Positions 1-8,086 of a stretch of DNA of 64,000 bases are shown here, one piece after another. Origin of the DNA: Xanthobacter autotrophicus Py2 (GTDB lineage: Bacteria; Pseudomonadota; Alphaproteobacteria; Rhizobiales; Xanthobacteraceae); assembly GCA_000017645.1 (NCBI GenBank), contig CP000781.1:4637501-4701500 (forward strand), read 5' to 3'. Below the pieces are notes generated by a model. The model saw only the letters and a list, made by a program, of their open reading frames with translations, had not been told where the DNA came from and ran no database searches. Position numbers and translations under genes: made by a program. The stretch's first letter is position 1. Every line of letters starts with the position of its first letter.

Positions 1-530
1 CCGCCGATGGCGCCCGAGCCATAGATGTTGGAGACCGGGCCGCGCACCACGTCCACGTCGGCGAGCAGGCCCGGCTCCAGGAAGAAGGAGCCGGCGCCGG
101 TGCCATGGCCGAGCTGCGTGAAGTTCTGCCGCGCCCCGTCCACGAACACCGCCACGCGCCCGTAGTCCTGCATGCCGCGGATGTTGATGGAGGCCTGGGG
201 CGAGTTGCCGTTCTGGATCACCGTGGTGCCGGGCATGCCGAAGAACACGTCCTGCGTGCGCGACGGCATGAGCTGCTCAAGGTCTTCCGGGCGCACCACG
301 CTGATGGCGGCGAGGGCGTCGATGGTGCGCTCCGGCGTGAGGCTGGCAGCCACCGTGATGGTGTCGAGGGACATCTCGCCCTCTGTCTCGGCCTGAGCCG
401 TCGCGGGTGTCGCGCTCTGGGCGAACGCCGCGCCCTCCATGCCGGCGAGCAGCGCGCAGGTGGCAACGCCTGAACGCAGAAGCCTGCTGGACCACATACA
501 AACGCCCGCTGTCTGCGGCCTGAGCGCCAT
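1..530 (-). CDS. TonB-dependent haem/iron receptor, N-terminal part (runs off the window)
   Basis: Reading leftwards from the ATG at 530 gives about 176 open residues up to the window edge. The N-terminus has a signal-peptide-like stretch ending near AAFAQ (residues 34-38). A TonB-box-like LDTITVAAS follows at about residues 55-63. Plug-domain features come next, including INIRGMQDYGRVAVFVDGAR and VDVVRGPVSNIYGSGAIGG. These are typical of outer-membrane TonB-dependent receptors. It is divergent from hmuTUV, so a haem or haemoprotein receptor (HmuR/HxuC class) is the natural reading. The ligand cannot be fixed because the barrel lies outside the window. Confidence 0.85.
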   Translation of the reverse strand, partial: MALRPQTAGVCMWSSRLLRSGVATCALLAGMEGAAFAQSATPATAQAETEGEMSLDTITVAASLTPERTIDALAAISVVRPEDLEQLMPSRTQDVFFGMPGTTVIQNGNSPQASINIRGMQDYGRVAVFVDGARQNFTQLGHGTGAGSFFLEPGLLADVDVVRGPVSNIYGSGAIG

Positions 531-733
531 GATCGTCTCTCCGGAATCGGTGCGTGATCGGGCTGGCTACCGTCCGCATTCCGGACGTGGCGCGCTGCGG
601 GCATCCCCGCCTGTCCCTCCTGAGCTACCGTTCGGGCATGGTGGCGTCAAGATTTTTACATGTTTGTTGCCAATCAATGGAAATAACGTCACTGATTGTG
701 GCAGATAAACAACGCATGGAGATCTGATTGAAC

Positions 734-748
734 TTTGAAAAAATCAAA
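734..748. promoter_or_regulatory. Inverted repeat in the receptor-hmuT intergenic region, possible operator
   Basis: TTTGA-AAAAA-TCAAA is a perfect 5-bp inverted repeat with a 5-base spacer. It lies in the AT-rich divergent promoter region (roughly 640-810), in contrast to the GC-rich genes around it. Iron regulators of alphaproteobacteria (Irr, RirA, Fur) bind AT-rich inverted repeats, so it may be an iron-responsive operator. It does not match a consensus I can name, so the assignment is tentative. Confidence 0.3.
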
Positions 749-810
749 ACTGTCGAAATATGCAGTGCAATATATGCGTGAGTGGCATGAAATGGAAATG
801 TTATAATTCA

Positions 811-1749
811 ATGAATAGGTCATTTAGACTCCGTACGCTTGATGCTCTTTTTGGTGTTTCGCTCGCTCTCCTCGGCGCTATGCCGGGCGTTGCTGCGGCT
901 GAGATCCGGGGGCGGGGTGCGGCAGATACATCCCGCATCGTCTCCATCGGCGGGGCGGTGACGGAGATCCTGTTCGCCCTCGGTCTCGGCGACCGCGTGG
1001 TGGCGGTGGACCAGACGAGCCGCTATCCCACCGCCGCGCGGCGCAAGCCAGATGTGGGCTATTCCCGCGCGCTCTCGCCGGAGGGCGTGCTGTCCACCGG
1101 GCCGAGCCTGATTCTCGCAGCCGTGGGCGCGGGGCCGCGCTCCACCCTTGATGTGCTGGAGCAGGCCTCGGTGCCTGTGGTGCTCATTCCCGAGGCCCAT
1201 GACAGGGCCGGCGTCCTCGCGAAGATCGCCGCAGTGGCACAGGCGGTGGGCGAGGAGGACAAGGGCCGGGCGCTGGCGGCCGAGGTGGCGGCGGATTTTG
1301 CGGCGCTGGAGGACATGGTGAAGGCCATGCCGGGCCGGCCCCGCGCGGTGTTCGTGCTCTCGGCGTCTGGCGGGGCGGCGGTGGTGGGCGGGGCTGACAC
1401 GAGCGCCGACGCCATCTTCCGCCTGGCTGGAGTGACCAACGCCATGGCCGCCATCAAGGGCTTCAAGCCGGCGCTGGACGAGGCGGCCATGTCGGCCGAG
1501 CCCGACGCCGTGGTGGTGATGCAGGGCGGCGGGCAGGTGCTGGACGCCGCCACCGTGTTCTCCCTGCCGGCCTTCGCCGGCACGCCGGCCGCGCGCGAGC
1601 GCCGGCTTGTGGCCATGCCCGGCTCCTATCTCCTTGGCTTCGGCCCGCGTGCGCCACGGGCGGCGCGGGATCTTGCCGCGGCGCTCCATCCGGGCGCGCG
1701 CCTGCCGGAACTGCCGGCCCGTCCGTGGAGTGCGGAGAAGGATCAATGA
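811..1749 (+). CDS. hmuT: Periplasmic haem-binding protein HmuT
   Basis: Substrate-binding component of a haem ABC importer, belonging to the TroA/BtuF-like periplasmic binding fold. The ATG at 811 is preferred over an upstream in-frame ATG at 760, because it opens a clear signal peptide (MNRSFRLRTLDALFGV... ending at GVAAAE). The family start of the mature domain, SRIVSIGGAVTEILFALGLG, follows. It then reads RVVAVDQTSRYPTAA and an ILAAVGAGP region expected for this fold. About 312 residues. Its stop overlaps the ATG of hmuU, so it is translationally coupled to the permease. It delivers haem that has crossed the outer membrane through the divergent TonB receptor. Confidence 0.88.
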   Translation: MNRSFRLRTLDALFGVSLALLGAMPGVAAAEIRGRGAADTSRIVSIGGAVTEILFALGLGDRVVAVDQTSRYPTAARRKPDVGYSRALSPEGVLSTGPSLILAAVGAGPRSTLDVLEQASVPVVLIPEAHDRAGVLAKIAAVAQAVGEEDKGRALAAEVAADFAALEDMVKAMPGRPRAVFVLSASGGAAVVGGADTSADAIFRLAGVTNAMAAIKGFKPALDEAAMSAEPDAVVVMQGGGQVLDAATVFSLPAFAGTPAARERRLVAMPGSYLLGFGPRAPRAARDLAAALHPGARLPELPARPWSAEKDQ

Positions 1750-2834
1750 GCGTGGAGCACGTCACAATGGCCGCTCCGGCGGAAATCGCATCCGGCCGTC
1801 CGGTGAGGGCCGGCCTGATCCTGTTCGCGCTGCTGGCCGGCGTGGCCTTGATCGGGGCGCTGGCTATCGGCCCCTTCACCATAGCGCCGGGGCGGGTGCT
1901 GACCATCCTGTGGGCGGCACTGACGGGCGATGCCACCCCCACCATCGCCCTGCGCGAGCGCATCGTGGTGATCGATGTGCGCTTTCCCCGCGCCGTGCTG
2001 GGCGCGCTCACGGGGGCGGGCACGGCGGTGGCCGGGGCGGTGATGCAGGGCGTGTTCCGCAATCCGCTGGCCGATCCCGGCCTCGTGGGCGTCGCCCCCG
2101 GCGCGGCGCTGGCGGCGGTGGCTTTCGTGGTGTTCGGCGCGCCGCTGGCGATGCTGCTGCCGGTGCCGCTCCAGGCGCTGGGCCTGCCGCTGGCGGCGTT
2201 CGCCGGCGGGCTCGGCACAACGCTCGTCATCGCCCGCCTCGCCGCGAAGGACGGGCGCACGCAAGTGGCGACTTTGCTCTTCGCCGGGCTCGCCCTCGGC
2301 GCGCTGGCCAGTGCCGGAACCGGGGTGATGGTGTTCCTCGCCTCCGAGCAGCAGACCCGCGAATTCCTGTTCTGGACCCTCGGCAGCCTCGGCGGCGCCA
2401 CCTGGCAGAAGGCGGCCCTCGCCGCGCCGTTCGTGCTGGGCCTGCTGGCGGCGTCCGTCTTCCTCGCCCGGGGGCTCGACGCGCTGGCGCTGGGGGAGGC
2501 GGAGGCGTTCCACGCCGGTGTTTCGGTGGAGCGGCTGAAGCGGGGCGCGGTGATCGCGGTGGCCGCCGGGGTCGGGGCCTCGGTGGCGGCGGCGGGCGTG
2601 GTGGGTTTCATCGGGCTGGTGGTGCCGCATCTGGCGCGGCTGGTGGTGGGGCCGTCCCATCGGGTGCTGCTGCCGGCCTCGGCGTTGCTGGGTGTCGCGG
2701 TGCTGCTCGGTGCCGACATCCTGGCGCGGATGATCGCCGCACCGGCCGAGCTGCCGCTGGGCGTCGTGACCGCTCTGGTGGGCGCACCCTTCTTCCTGTG
2801 GCTGCTGCTGCGCCGGCGTGCGTTCGTCGGATGA
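1746..2834 (+). CDS. hmuU: Haem ABC transporter permease HmuU
   Basis: FecCD/BtuC-type permease of about 362 residues with nine or ten hydrophobic segments. Family signatures are visible: VRFPRAVLGALTGAGTAVAG and QGVFRNPLADPGLVGVAPGA in the N-terminal half, and GFIGLVVPHLARLVVGPSHR in the C-terminal half. The last of these is the cytoplasmic loop that contacts the ATPase. The ATG at 1746 overlaps the hmuT stop (ATGA) and is preferred over a longer in-frame start at 1725. It forms the inner-membrane channel of the HmuTUV haem importer. Confidence 0.9.
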   Translation: MSVEHVTMAAPAEIASGRPVRAGLILFALLAGVALIGALAIGPFTIAPGRVLTILWAALTGDATPTIALRERIVVIDVRFPRAVLGALTGAGTAVAGAVMQGVFRNPLADPGLVGVAPGAALAAVAFVVFGAPLAMLLPVPLQALGLPLAAFAGGLGTTLVIARLAAKDGRTQVATLLFAGLALGALASAGTGVMVFLASEQQTREFLFWTLGSLGGATWQKAALAAPFVLGLLAASVFLARGLDALALGEAEAFHAGVSVERLKRGAVIAVAAGVGASVAAAGVVGFIGLVVPHLARLVVGPSHRVLLPASALLGVAVLLGADILARMIAAPAELPLGVVTALVGAPFFLWLLLRRRAFVG

Positions 2835-2845
2835 TGGGGATGAAC

Positions 2846-3622
2846 ATGTATCAGGCCGAGAGCGTGAGCGTTGCGGCTGGCGGACGCCTGCTGGTGCACG
2901 GTGCCAGCCTTGCCATCCAGCCGGGGCGCGTGACCGTGCTGGTGGGGCCGAACGGGGCGGGGAAATCTACCCTGCTGAAGGCCATGTCCGGCGAGCACCG
3001 GCTGTCGTCCGGCCGGGTGACGCTGGATGGCGTGGCCATCACGCGCCTGTCGCCGCTGGATCTGGCCCGGCGCCGGGCGGTGCTGCCCCAGGCGGCGGAG
3101 GTGGCGTTTCCGTTCACCGCGGGAGAAGTCATCGCCGCCGGCCTGATGGCGCCGGACGGGCGGGACGGCGCGCGCATCGCCCGCCTGCTCGGTGAGGTGG
3201 ACCTGCCGGGCTTCGCCCAGCGGCGCTACGACAGCCTGTCGGGCGGCGAGCGGCAGCGGGTGCAGCTGGCGCGCATTCTCGCCCAGCTGGAGCTGACGCG
3301 GGCGGATGCGCCGTCCTACCTCTTCCTGGACGAACCCACGGCGAGTCTCGACCTTGCCCACCAGCTCACCGTGCTGCGCCTGGCCCGCGCCCATGCGGAC
3401 AAAGGCGGCGGCGTGCTTGCGGTGCTGCATGACCTCAATCTCGCAGCCATGGTGGCGGACGAGATCGTTGTCTTGGCGCAGGGCCGCATCCGGGCGGCGG
3501 GGCCGGCAGGCGAGGTGATCCGCGAGGAGGTCCTGGAGGCGGCGTTCGGGGTGCGCGTGCGAGTCGGCATTGCGCCGCCGGGGCCGTTCGTGCTGCCGCA
3601 GAACGTGAATTGGGCGGGGTAG
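2846..3622 (+). CDS. hmuV: Haem ABC transporter ATP-binding protein HmuV
   Basis: ABC ATPase of about 258 residues. Walker A is GPNGAGKST (residues 34-42), the signature is LSGGERQRVQLARIL, and Walker B is YLFLDEPTASLD, followed by the switch histidine in VLHDLNLAA. Several ATGs compete for the start (2831, 2834, 2840, 2846). The one at 2846 has a GGGGA four bases upstream. The one at 2831 overlaps the hmuU stop as ATGA and would be translationally coupled. Last gene of hmuTUV, convergent with bcp. Confidence 0.9.
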   Translation: MYQAESVSVAAGGRLLVHGASLAIQPGRVTVLVGPNGAGKSTLLKAMSGEHRLSSGRVTLDGVAITRLSPLDLARRRAVLPQAAEVAFPFTAGEVIAAGLMAPDGRDGARIARLLGEVDLPGFAQRRYDSLSGGERQRVQLARILAQLELTRADAPSYLFLDEPTASLDLAHQLTVLRLARAHADKGGGVLAVLHDLNLAAMVADEIVVLAQGRIRAAGPAGEVIREEVLEAAFGVRVRVGIAPPGPFVLPQNVNWAG

Positions 3623-3705
3623 GGGAGGAGTGTTCCCCGGACGCGCGGGGGATGGCACGGGGCGATGGCGGCCGATCAGGCATCGACCACCATCGTGGAC
3701 TGGCC

Positions 3706-4179
3706 TCAGCCCAGCTCCTGCGCCGCCTTGAGTACCTCTTCGGCGTGCCCGGCCACTTTCACCTTTGGCCAGGTGCGGGCCACCTTGCCGTCGCGGCCGA
3801 TCAGCAGGGTCGCCCGCTCGATGCCCATGTACTTGCGGCCGTACATGCTCTTTTCGACCCAGACGCCGTAGGCTTCCAGCATCGCCTTGTCCGGGTCCGA
3901 GCCCAACGGAAAGGCGAGGTCGTACTTGGCCTTGAACTTGTCCTGCGCGCTCACCGCATCGGCCGAGACGCCGAGAATGTCGGTGTCGGCGGCGGCGAAG
4001 GCGGCTTTCAGGCCGTTGAAGGCGATGGCTTCCTTGGTGCAGCCGGTGGTGTTGGCCTTGGGGTAGAAATAGAGCACCAGCTTGCGGCCTTTGAAGTCCT
4101 TGAGCGCCACCGTGCCACCGCCATCGCGGGCGAGCGAGAACGCCGGCGCCTTGGCTCCGGCTTCGGGAAACTGCGACAT
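3706..4179 (-). CDS. bcp: Thiol peroxidase of the Bcp/PrxQ family, one-Cys type
   Basis: Thioredoxin-fold peroxiredoxin of about 157 residues that reduces hydroperoxides with thiol reductant in the cytoplasm. The peroxidatic Cys47 is in YPKANTTGCTKE, where the usual TPGC is TTGC. The resolving Cys of E. coli Bcp (five residues downstream) is replaced by Ile52, and I see no other cysteine. It should therefore act as a one-Cys enzyme resolved by an external thiol. The ATG at 4179 has a purine-rich AAGGAAGG upstream, which excludes the longer frame starting at 4275. Confidence 0.9.
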   Translation of the reverse strand: MSQFPEAGAKAPAFSLARDGGGTVALKDFKGRKLVLYFYPKANTTGCTKEAIAFNGLKAAFAAADTDILGVSADAVSAQDKFKAKYDLAFPLGSDPDKAMLEAYGVWVEKSMYGRKYMGIERATLLIGRDGKVARTWPKVKVAGHAEEVLKAAQELG

Positions 4180-4441
4180 CCGCCTTCCTTTCGACGTGTT
4201 CAGCGCCATTACGGGGGTGAGCGGCACGTTCTCGTGGCTCTGGCGACCCACAACTTGGCCGCCTTCCCGGCGCACATGGTAACCTGCAAGGATTGATCCA
4301 CCTCATCTTTACGAGGCACGGGCAGGTTAGGGTCAATCGGCCGGTCATGGACGAATCGCCGCGCGCGGGGGAAGAGCCTGCGTACGCCGTCCATGATGGG
4401 TGTGTCGGAAGCCGAAAGAAGCGTGGAAGGGTCGAAACGGC

Positions 4442-7400
4442 ATGGAGGATAGGGTGCGCAAGCCGGAGCCGGTGCGGCGTCAGCCGCGGCGCTCCCGCTT
4501 CCACGGCATCATGGGGGCGCTGACGCCGCGCAGCCGCGCGGCGCGCGTGTTCACCATGGTGTGCCTGCTGCTCATCGCCCTCGGCGGCCTGGCTGCGCTC
4601 ACCCTTTATGTCCTCATTGCCAATGGCTTCGTCACAGCCAACCTCGCGACCCCCTATATCGAGCGGGCGCTGGAAGAGCGCATCGGCGGCGGGCACAAGG
4701 TGGCCATTGGTTCCACCACCATGGAGACCGTGCGAAGCGGCGCCACCGTTGTGGTGGTGCACGACATCCGCGTCACCGGTCCCGACGGCCAGCTGGTGGC
4801 CAGTGCCCCCAGCGCCGAGGTGGAGCTGGAAGGCTCGCTGCTCTCCCTGATGCCCAAGGCGCGCCGCATCGACCTCGTCGGCGCGGAGATGACCGTCCGC
4901 ATCGCCGCCTCCGGCCATCTGGCGGTTGCCACCGGCAAGGGGGCAAAGGCGATCTCGGCGCCGATTTCGACGGCCGCCCGTACGCCATCGCAGCCTGCTC
5001 CAGTCGCACCCGCGCTCGCCGGGGCTGGCGCACCCGCCGCGACCCCACAGCCGGCCGCCACCGACCCTGCTGCCGCTTCGGCCGGCTCCAGCGCCCTCGA
5101 TACCGATCCGCTGAAGCCTGTGGCCCTGGCCCGCTGGATCAATGAACTGGAATCGGCCGGCTTCGACGGCGGCGCTCTGGCAGACGTGGGCCTCAAGGAC
5201 GGCACCCTCGTCGTGGAGAACGAGAGCGCCGGCCGGCGCATCGTCTTCCAGCACATCAGCGTGCGCCTTGCCCGGCCGCAGGCCGGCGGCGCCCAGCTCA
5301 CCTTCACCATCCAGTCGCCGCAGGGCATCGCCACCGCCACGGCGCGCATCGGCCCGGCGCAGGACGGCGAGCGGACCATCGAGCTTGCGATCCGCAACCT
5401 CTCCACCCGCGACCTGCTGCAGGCCTTCATCCAGGACCAGCGCCGCTTCTACATGGACACGCCGCTGAACGCGTCCTTCACCGCGCGCCTGTCCGTGGAG
5501 GGCGAGGTGAAGGCCGGTGAGGCGAGCCTCGACTTCGGCGCCGGCGCGCTGGGCAACGGCGAGGACCCGGAAGAACGCTTTGTCATCGATCACGCCCGCA
5601 TCGGCCTCACCCTCGACGTGGCCCGCCGGGTCATCGTGGTCGCGCCCATCGAGGCGGTGAAGACCGAAAACATCATCTCGCTGGCGGGCGAGATCAAGGT
5701 GCCGGCGACCCTGGGCGCGCCCTGGCCGTTCCAGATGGGGCCGAAGCAGGTGCTGCTCGCCGGCAAGGAGATGCCCGAGCCCGCCCTGGTGGTCGACAAG
5801 GTTGAGGTGGCCGGCCGGTTCGATCCGCCCAGCCGGCGGATCATCGTCGATACTGGCTTTCTGGGCTCGGCGGCGGGCAGCTTCACCTTCACCGCTTTGT
5901 TCGACTTCGGCGTGGACGTGCCCTACCTGAAGTTCGACGGTACCGCCTCGCCCATGCCGGTCGCCACCATCAAGCGCTTCTGGCCGGTGAACATCGCCCC
6001 GCCGGCGCGGCAGTTCGCCATCGAAAACGTCTCCGGCGGCACGGCGGACGGCATCACCGTGGCGGTCAAGCTGCCCCTCGACCTGATCGGCCAGAAGCAG
6101 GTGCCGCTGCCGGACGACGGGGTGCGCTTCACCATCAATGGCAAGGGCGTCTGGCTCCGGCCGGTGAAGGGCCTGCCGCCCATTACCAATGCGAGCCTTG
6201 CCATCCTCGTCACCGGTCGCTCGGTGCGCATCACCCTGCCGGAGGGCACCGCGGTGACGCCGCAGAACCGCAAGATCGCGGTGAGCGACGGCGTGATGCT
6301 GATGCCGGACTATTTCCCCCGCGAGCCCACCTCCCAGATCAAGGTGAAGTTCGACGGCCCGGCCGACGGCGCCATCGAGGTGCTGGGCATGGAGCCGCTG
6401 AAGGGGCCCACCGGCACCGCCTTCGATCCCTCCACCACGCGGGGCAAGTTCTCGGCCCTGCTGCAGGTGAACATCACCTTCCGCAAGGTGCCGCGGCCGG
6501 AGGACTTCGACTATTCGCTCGAAGCCACCCTGACCGATTTCGGCGTGGACAAGGTGTTCCGTGGCCTCAGGCTCGAAAGCGCGACCGTGAAGGCCTTCGC
6601 TTCCCCGGCCGGCGTGGTGCTGCGCGGCGACGGCAAGATCGCCGGCGCGCCGATGGCGTTCGAATACGAGAAGCGCAAGGACGTGGCCGATGCCGACATC
6701 CGGGTCAGCGCGAGCCTGGACGATGCCGCCCGCGGCAAGCTGGGCGTGGACCTGCCCGGCGTGTCGGGGACGGTGGGGGTGCGCCTCATCGGCACGACGA
6801 ACAACAAGGACACGCGGGCGACCATCGAGGCTGATCTTGTCAATGCTCGCATCGCCGATCTCATCCCCGGCCTCAGCAAACCGGCGGGCAAGCCGCTGAA
6901 GGCGAAGTTCGCCCTCAACGACAAGGGCAACAGCGTCCGCCTCGACGACATGGTCATCGACGGCTCGGGCACGCTGCTGAAGGGCTCCATGGAGCTGTCC
7001 GACAGTGGCGACCTGGTCGGCGCCAACTTCCCCACCTTCCAGCTGTCCGACGGCGACAAGGCCTCCGCCAAGGCCGAGCGGGCGGGAGATGTGCTGAAGG
7101 TCCGCATTACCGGGGATGTCATGGACGCCCGGGGCATCATGAAGAGCCTCGTGTCCGCCCCCACCGGCCAGCGGCGCGCCCAGAAGATGCCGGACGTGGA
7201 CGTGGAGGCGCGCATCGGCGCCCTCACCGGCAACAATGGCGAGGTATTGCGCCAGTTCGAGCTCTCGGTCTCGCGCCGGGGCGTGGAGACGCGGGATTTC
7301 ACGCTCACCGCCAAGGCCGGCCGCGATGGCACGGTGGCGGGCGAGATGCGTAACTGGCAGGGCCGGCAGAAGGCGTTGCTGGTTACCACATCCGACGCCG

Positions 7401-7975
7401 GCGCCATGCTGCGCTTCCTCGACATCTATCCCAAGGTGCAGGGCGGCGAGGCTTGGCTGGTGGTGGACCCGCCGCGCAGCGACACCACGCCCCAGGAAGG
7501 CGTGATCCATGTGCGCGACTTCGCCATCAAGGGCGAGCCGGGCCTCCAGCAGCTCTCCAGCGCGGCGCGCGATTCGTCCGGCAAGATCGAGGACGGCACC
7601 GCCGCCTTCCAGAAGGCGCAGGCCCAATTCTCCCGCACCACTGGCAAGATCGTGTTCAAGGAAGGCGCCATCTGGGGCTCGTCGGTTGGCGCCACCTTCG
7701 ACGGCACGCTGGACTTCGCCGTCGACCGCATCTCCGTGCGCGGCACATTCGTGCCGGCCTACGCCCTCAACAACATCTTCTCCAAGCTGCCGGTCATCGG
7801 CCTGTTGCTTGGCGGCGGACCTAACGAAGGCCTGGTGGGCGTGACCTTCGAGATCGTCGGCCCCCTCAGCGGCGGGCCCACCCTGCGCATCAACCCCATC
7901 TCGGCGGTGGCGCCGGGCTTCCTGCGCAAGATCTTCGAATTCCGCGATTCCAGCGACGCCCCCCCGACCCGCTGA
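4442..7975 (+). CDS. AsmA-like/YhdP-type inner-membrane protein
   Basis: Protein of about 1177 residues. A basic N-terminus precedes one membrane helix (about residues 36-58, VFTMVCLLLIALGGLAALT). The rest is a long periplasmic region of beta-rich repeats, with an Ala/Pro-rich linker at about residues 175-225. The C-terminal part (NNIFSKLPVIGLLLGGGPNE, then IVGPLSGGPTLRINPISAVAP) is the AsmA-like C-terminal region seen in YhdP relatives. Such proteins are thought to carry phospholipid between the inner and outer membranes. The start at 4442 has GGAAGGG nine bases upstream. Separate from tamB, the second AsmA-superfamily gene here. Confidence 0.75.
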   Translation: MEDRVRKPEPVRRQPRRSRFHGIMGALTPRSRAARVFTMVCLLLIALGGLAALTLYVLIANGFVTANLATPYIERALEERIGGGHKVAIGSTTMETVRSGATVVVVHDIRVTGPDGQLVASAPSAEVELEGSLLSLMPKARRIDLVGAEMTVRIAASGHLAVATGKGAKAISAPISTAARTPSQPAPVAPALAGAGAPAATPQPAATDPAAASAGSSALDTDPLKPVALARWINELESAGFDGGALADVGLKDGTLVVENESAGRRIVFQHISVRLARPQAGGAQLTFTIQSPQGIATATARIGPAQDGERTIELAIRNLSTRDLLQAFIQDQRRFYMDTPLNASFTARLSVEGEVKAGEASLDFGAGALGNGEDPEERFVIDHARIGLTLDVARRVIVVAPIEAVKTENIISLAGEIKVPATLGAPWPFQMGPKQVLLAGKEMPEPALVVDKVEVAGRFDPPSRRIIVDTGFLGSAAGSFTFTALFDFGVDVPYLKFDGTASPMPVATIKRFWPVNIAPPARQFAIENVSGGTADGITVAVKLPLDLIGQKQVPLPDDGVRFTINGKGVWLRPVKGLPPITNASLAILVTGRSVRITLPEGTAVTPQNRKIAVSDGVMLMPDYFPREPTSQIKVKFDGPADGAIEVLGMEPLKGPTGTAFDPSTTRGKFSALLQVNITFRKVPRPEDFDYSLEATLTDFGVDKVFRGLRLESATVKAFASPAGVVLRGDGKIAGAPMAFEYEKRKDVADADIRVSASLDDAARGKLGVDLPGVSGTVGVRLIGTTNNKDTRATIEADLVNARIADLIPGLSKPAGKPLKAKFALNDKGNSVRLDDMVIDGSGTLLKGSMELSDSGDLVGANFPTFQLSDGDKASAKAERAGDVLKVRITGDVMDARGIMKSLVSAPTGQRRAQKMPDVDVEARIGALTGNNGEVLRQFELSVSRRGVETRDFTLTAKAGRDGTVAGEMRNWQGRQKALLVTTSDAGAMLRFLDIYPKVQGGEAWLVVDPPRSDTTPQEGVIHVRDFAIKGEPGLQQLSSAARDSSGKIEDGTAAFQKAQAQFSRTTGKIVFKEGAIWGSSVGATFDGTLDFAVDRISVRGTFVPAYALNNIFSKLPVIGLLLGGGPNEGLVGVTFEIVGPLSGGPTLRINPISAVAPGFLRKIFEFRDSSDAPPTR

Positions 7976-8086
7976 CGTTCCGGACACTGCGACAGTTTGC
8001 CCGGACGCCCCTTGCCGTGGCGCACGGCACCGCTCACACTCGCCCCATAAAAGAATACAGGCAGGAAACGAAAAAGGGTGGGAGTG

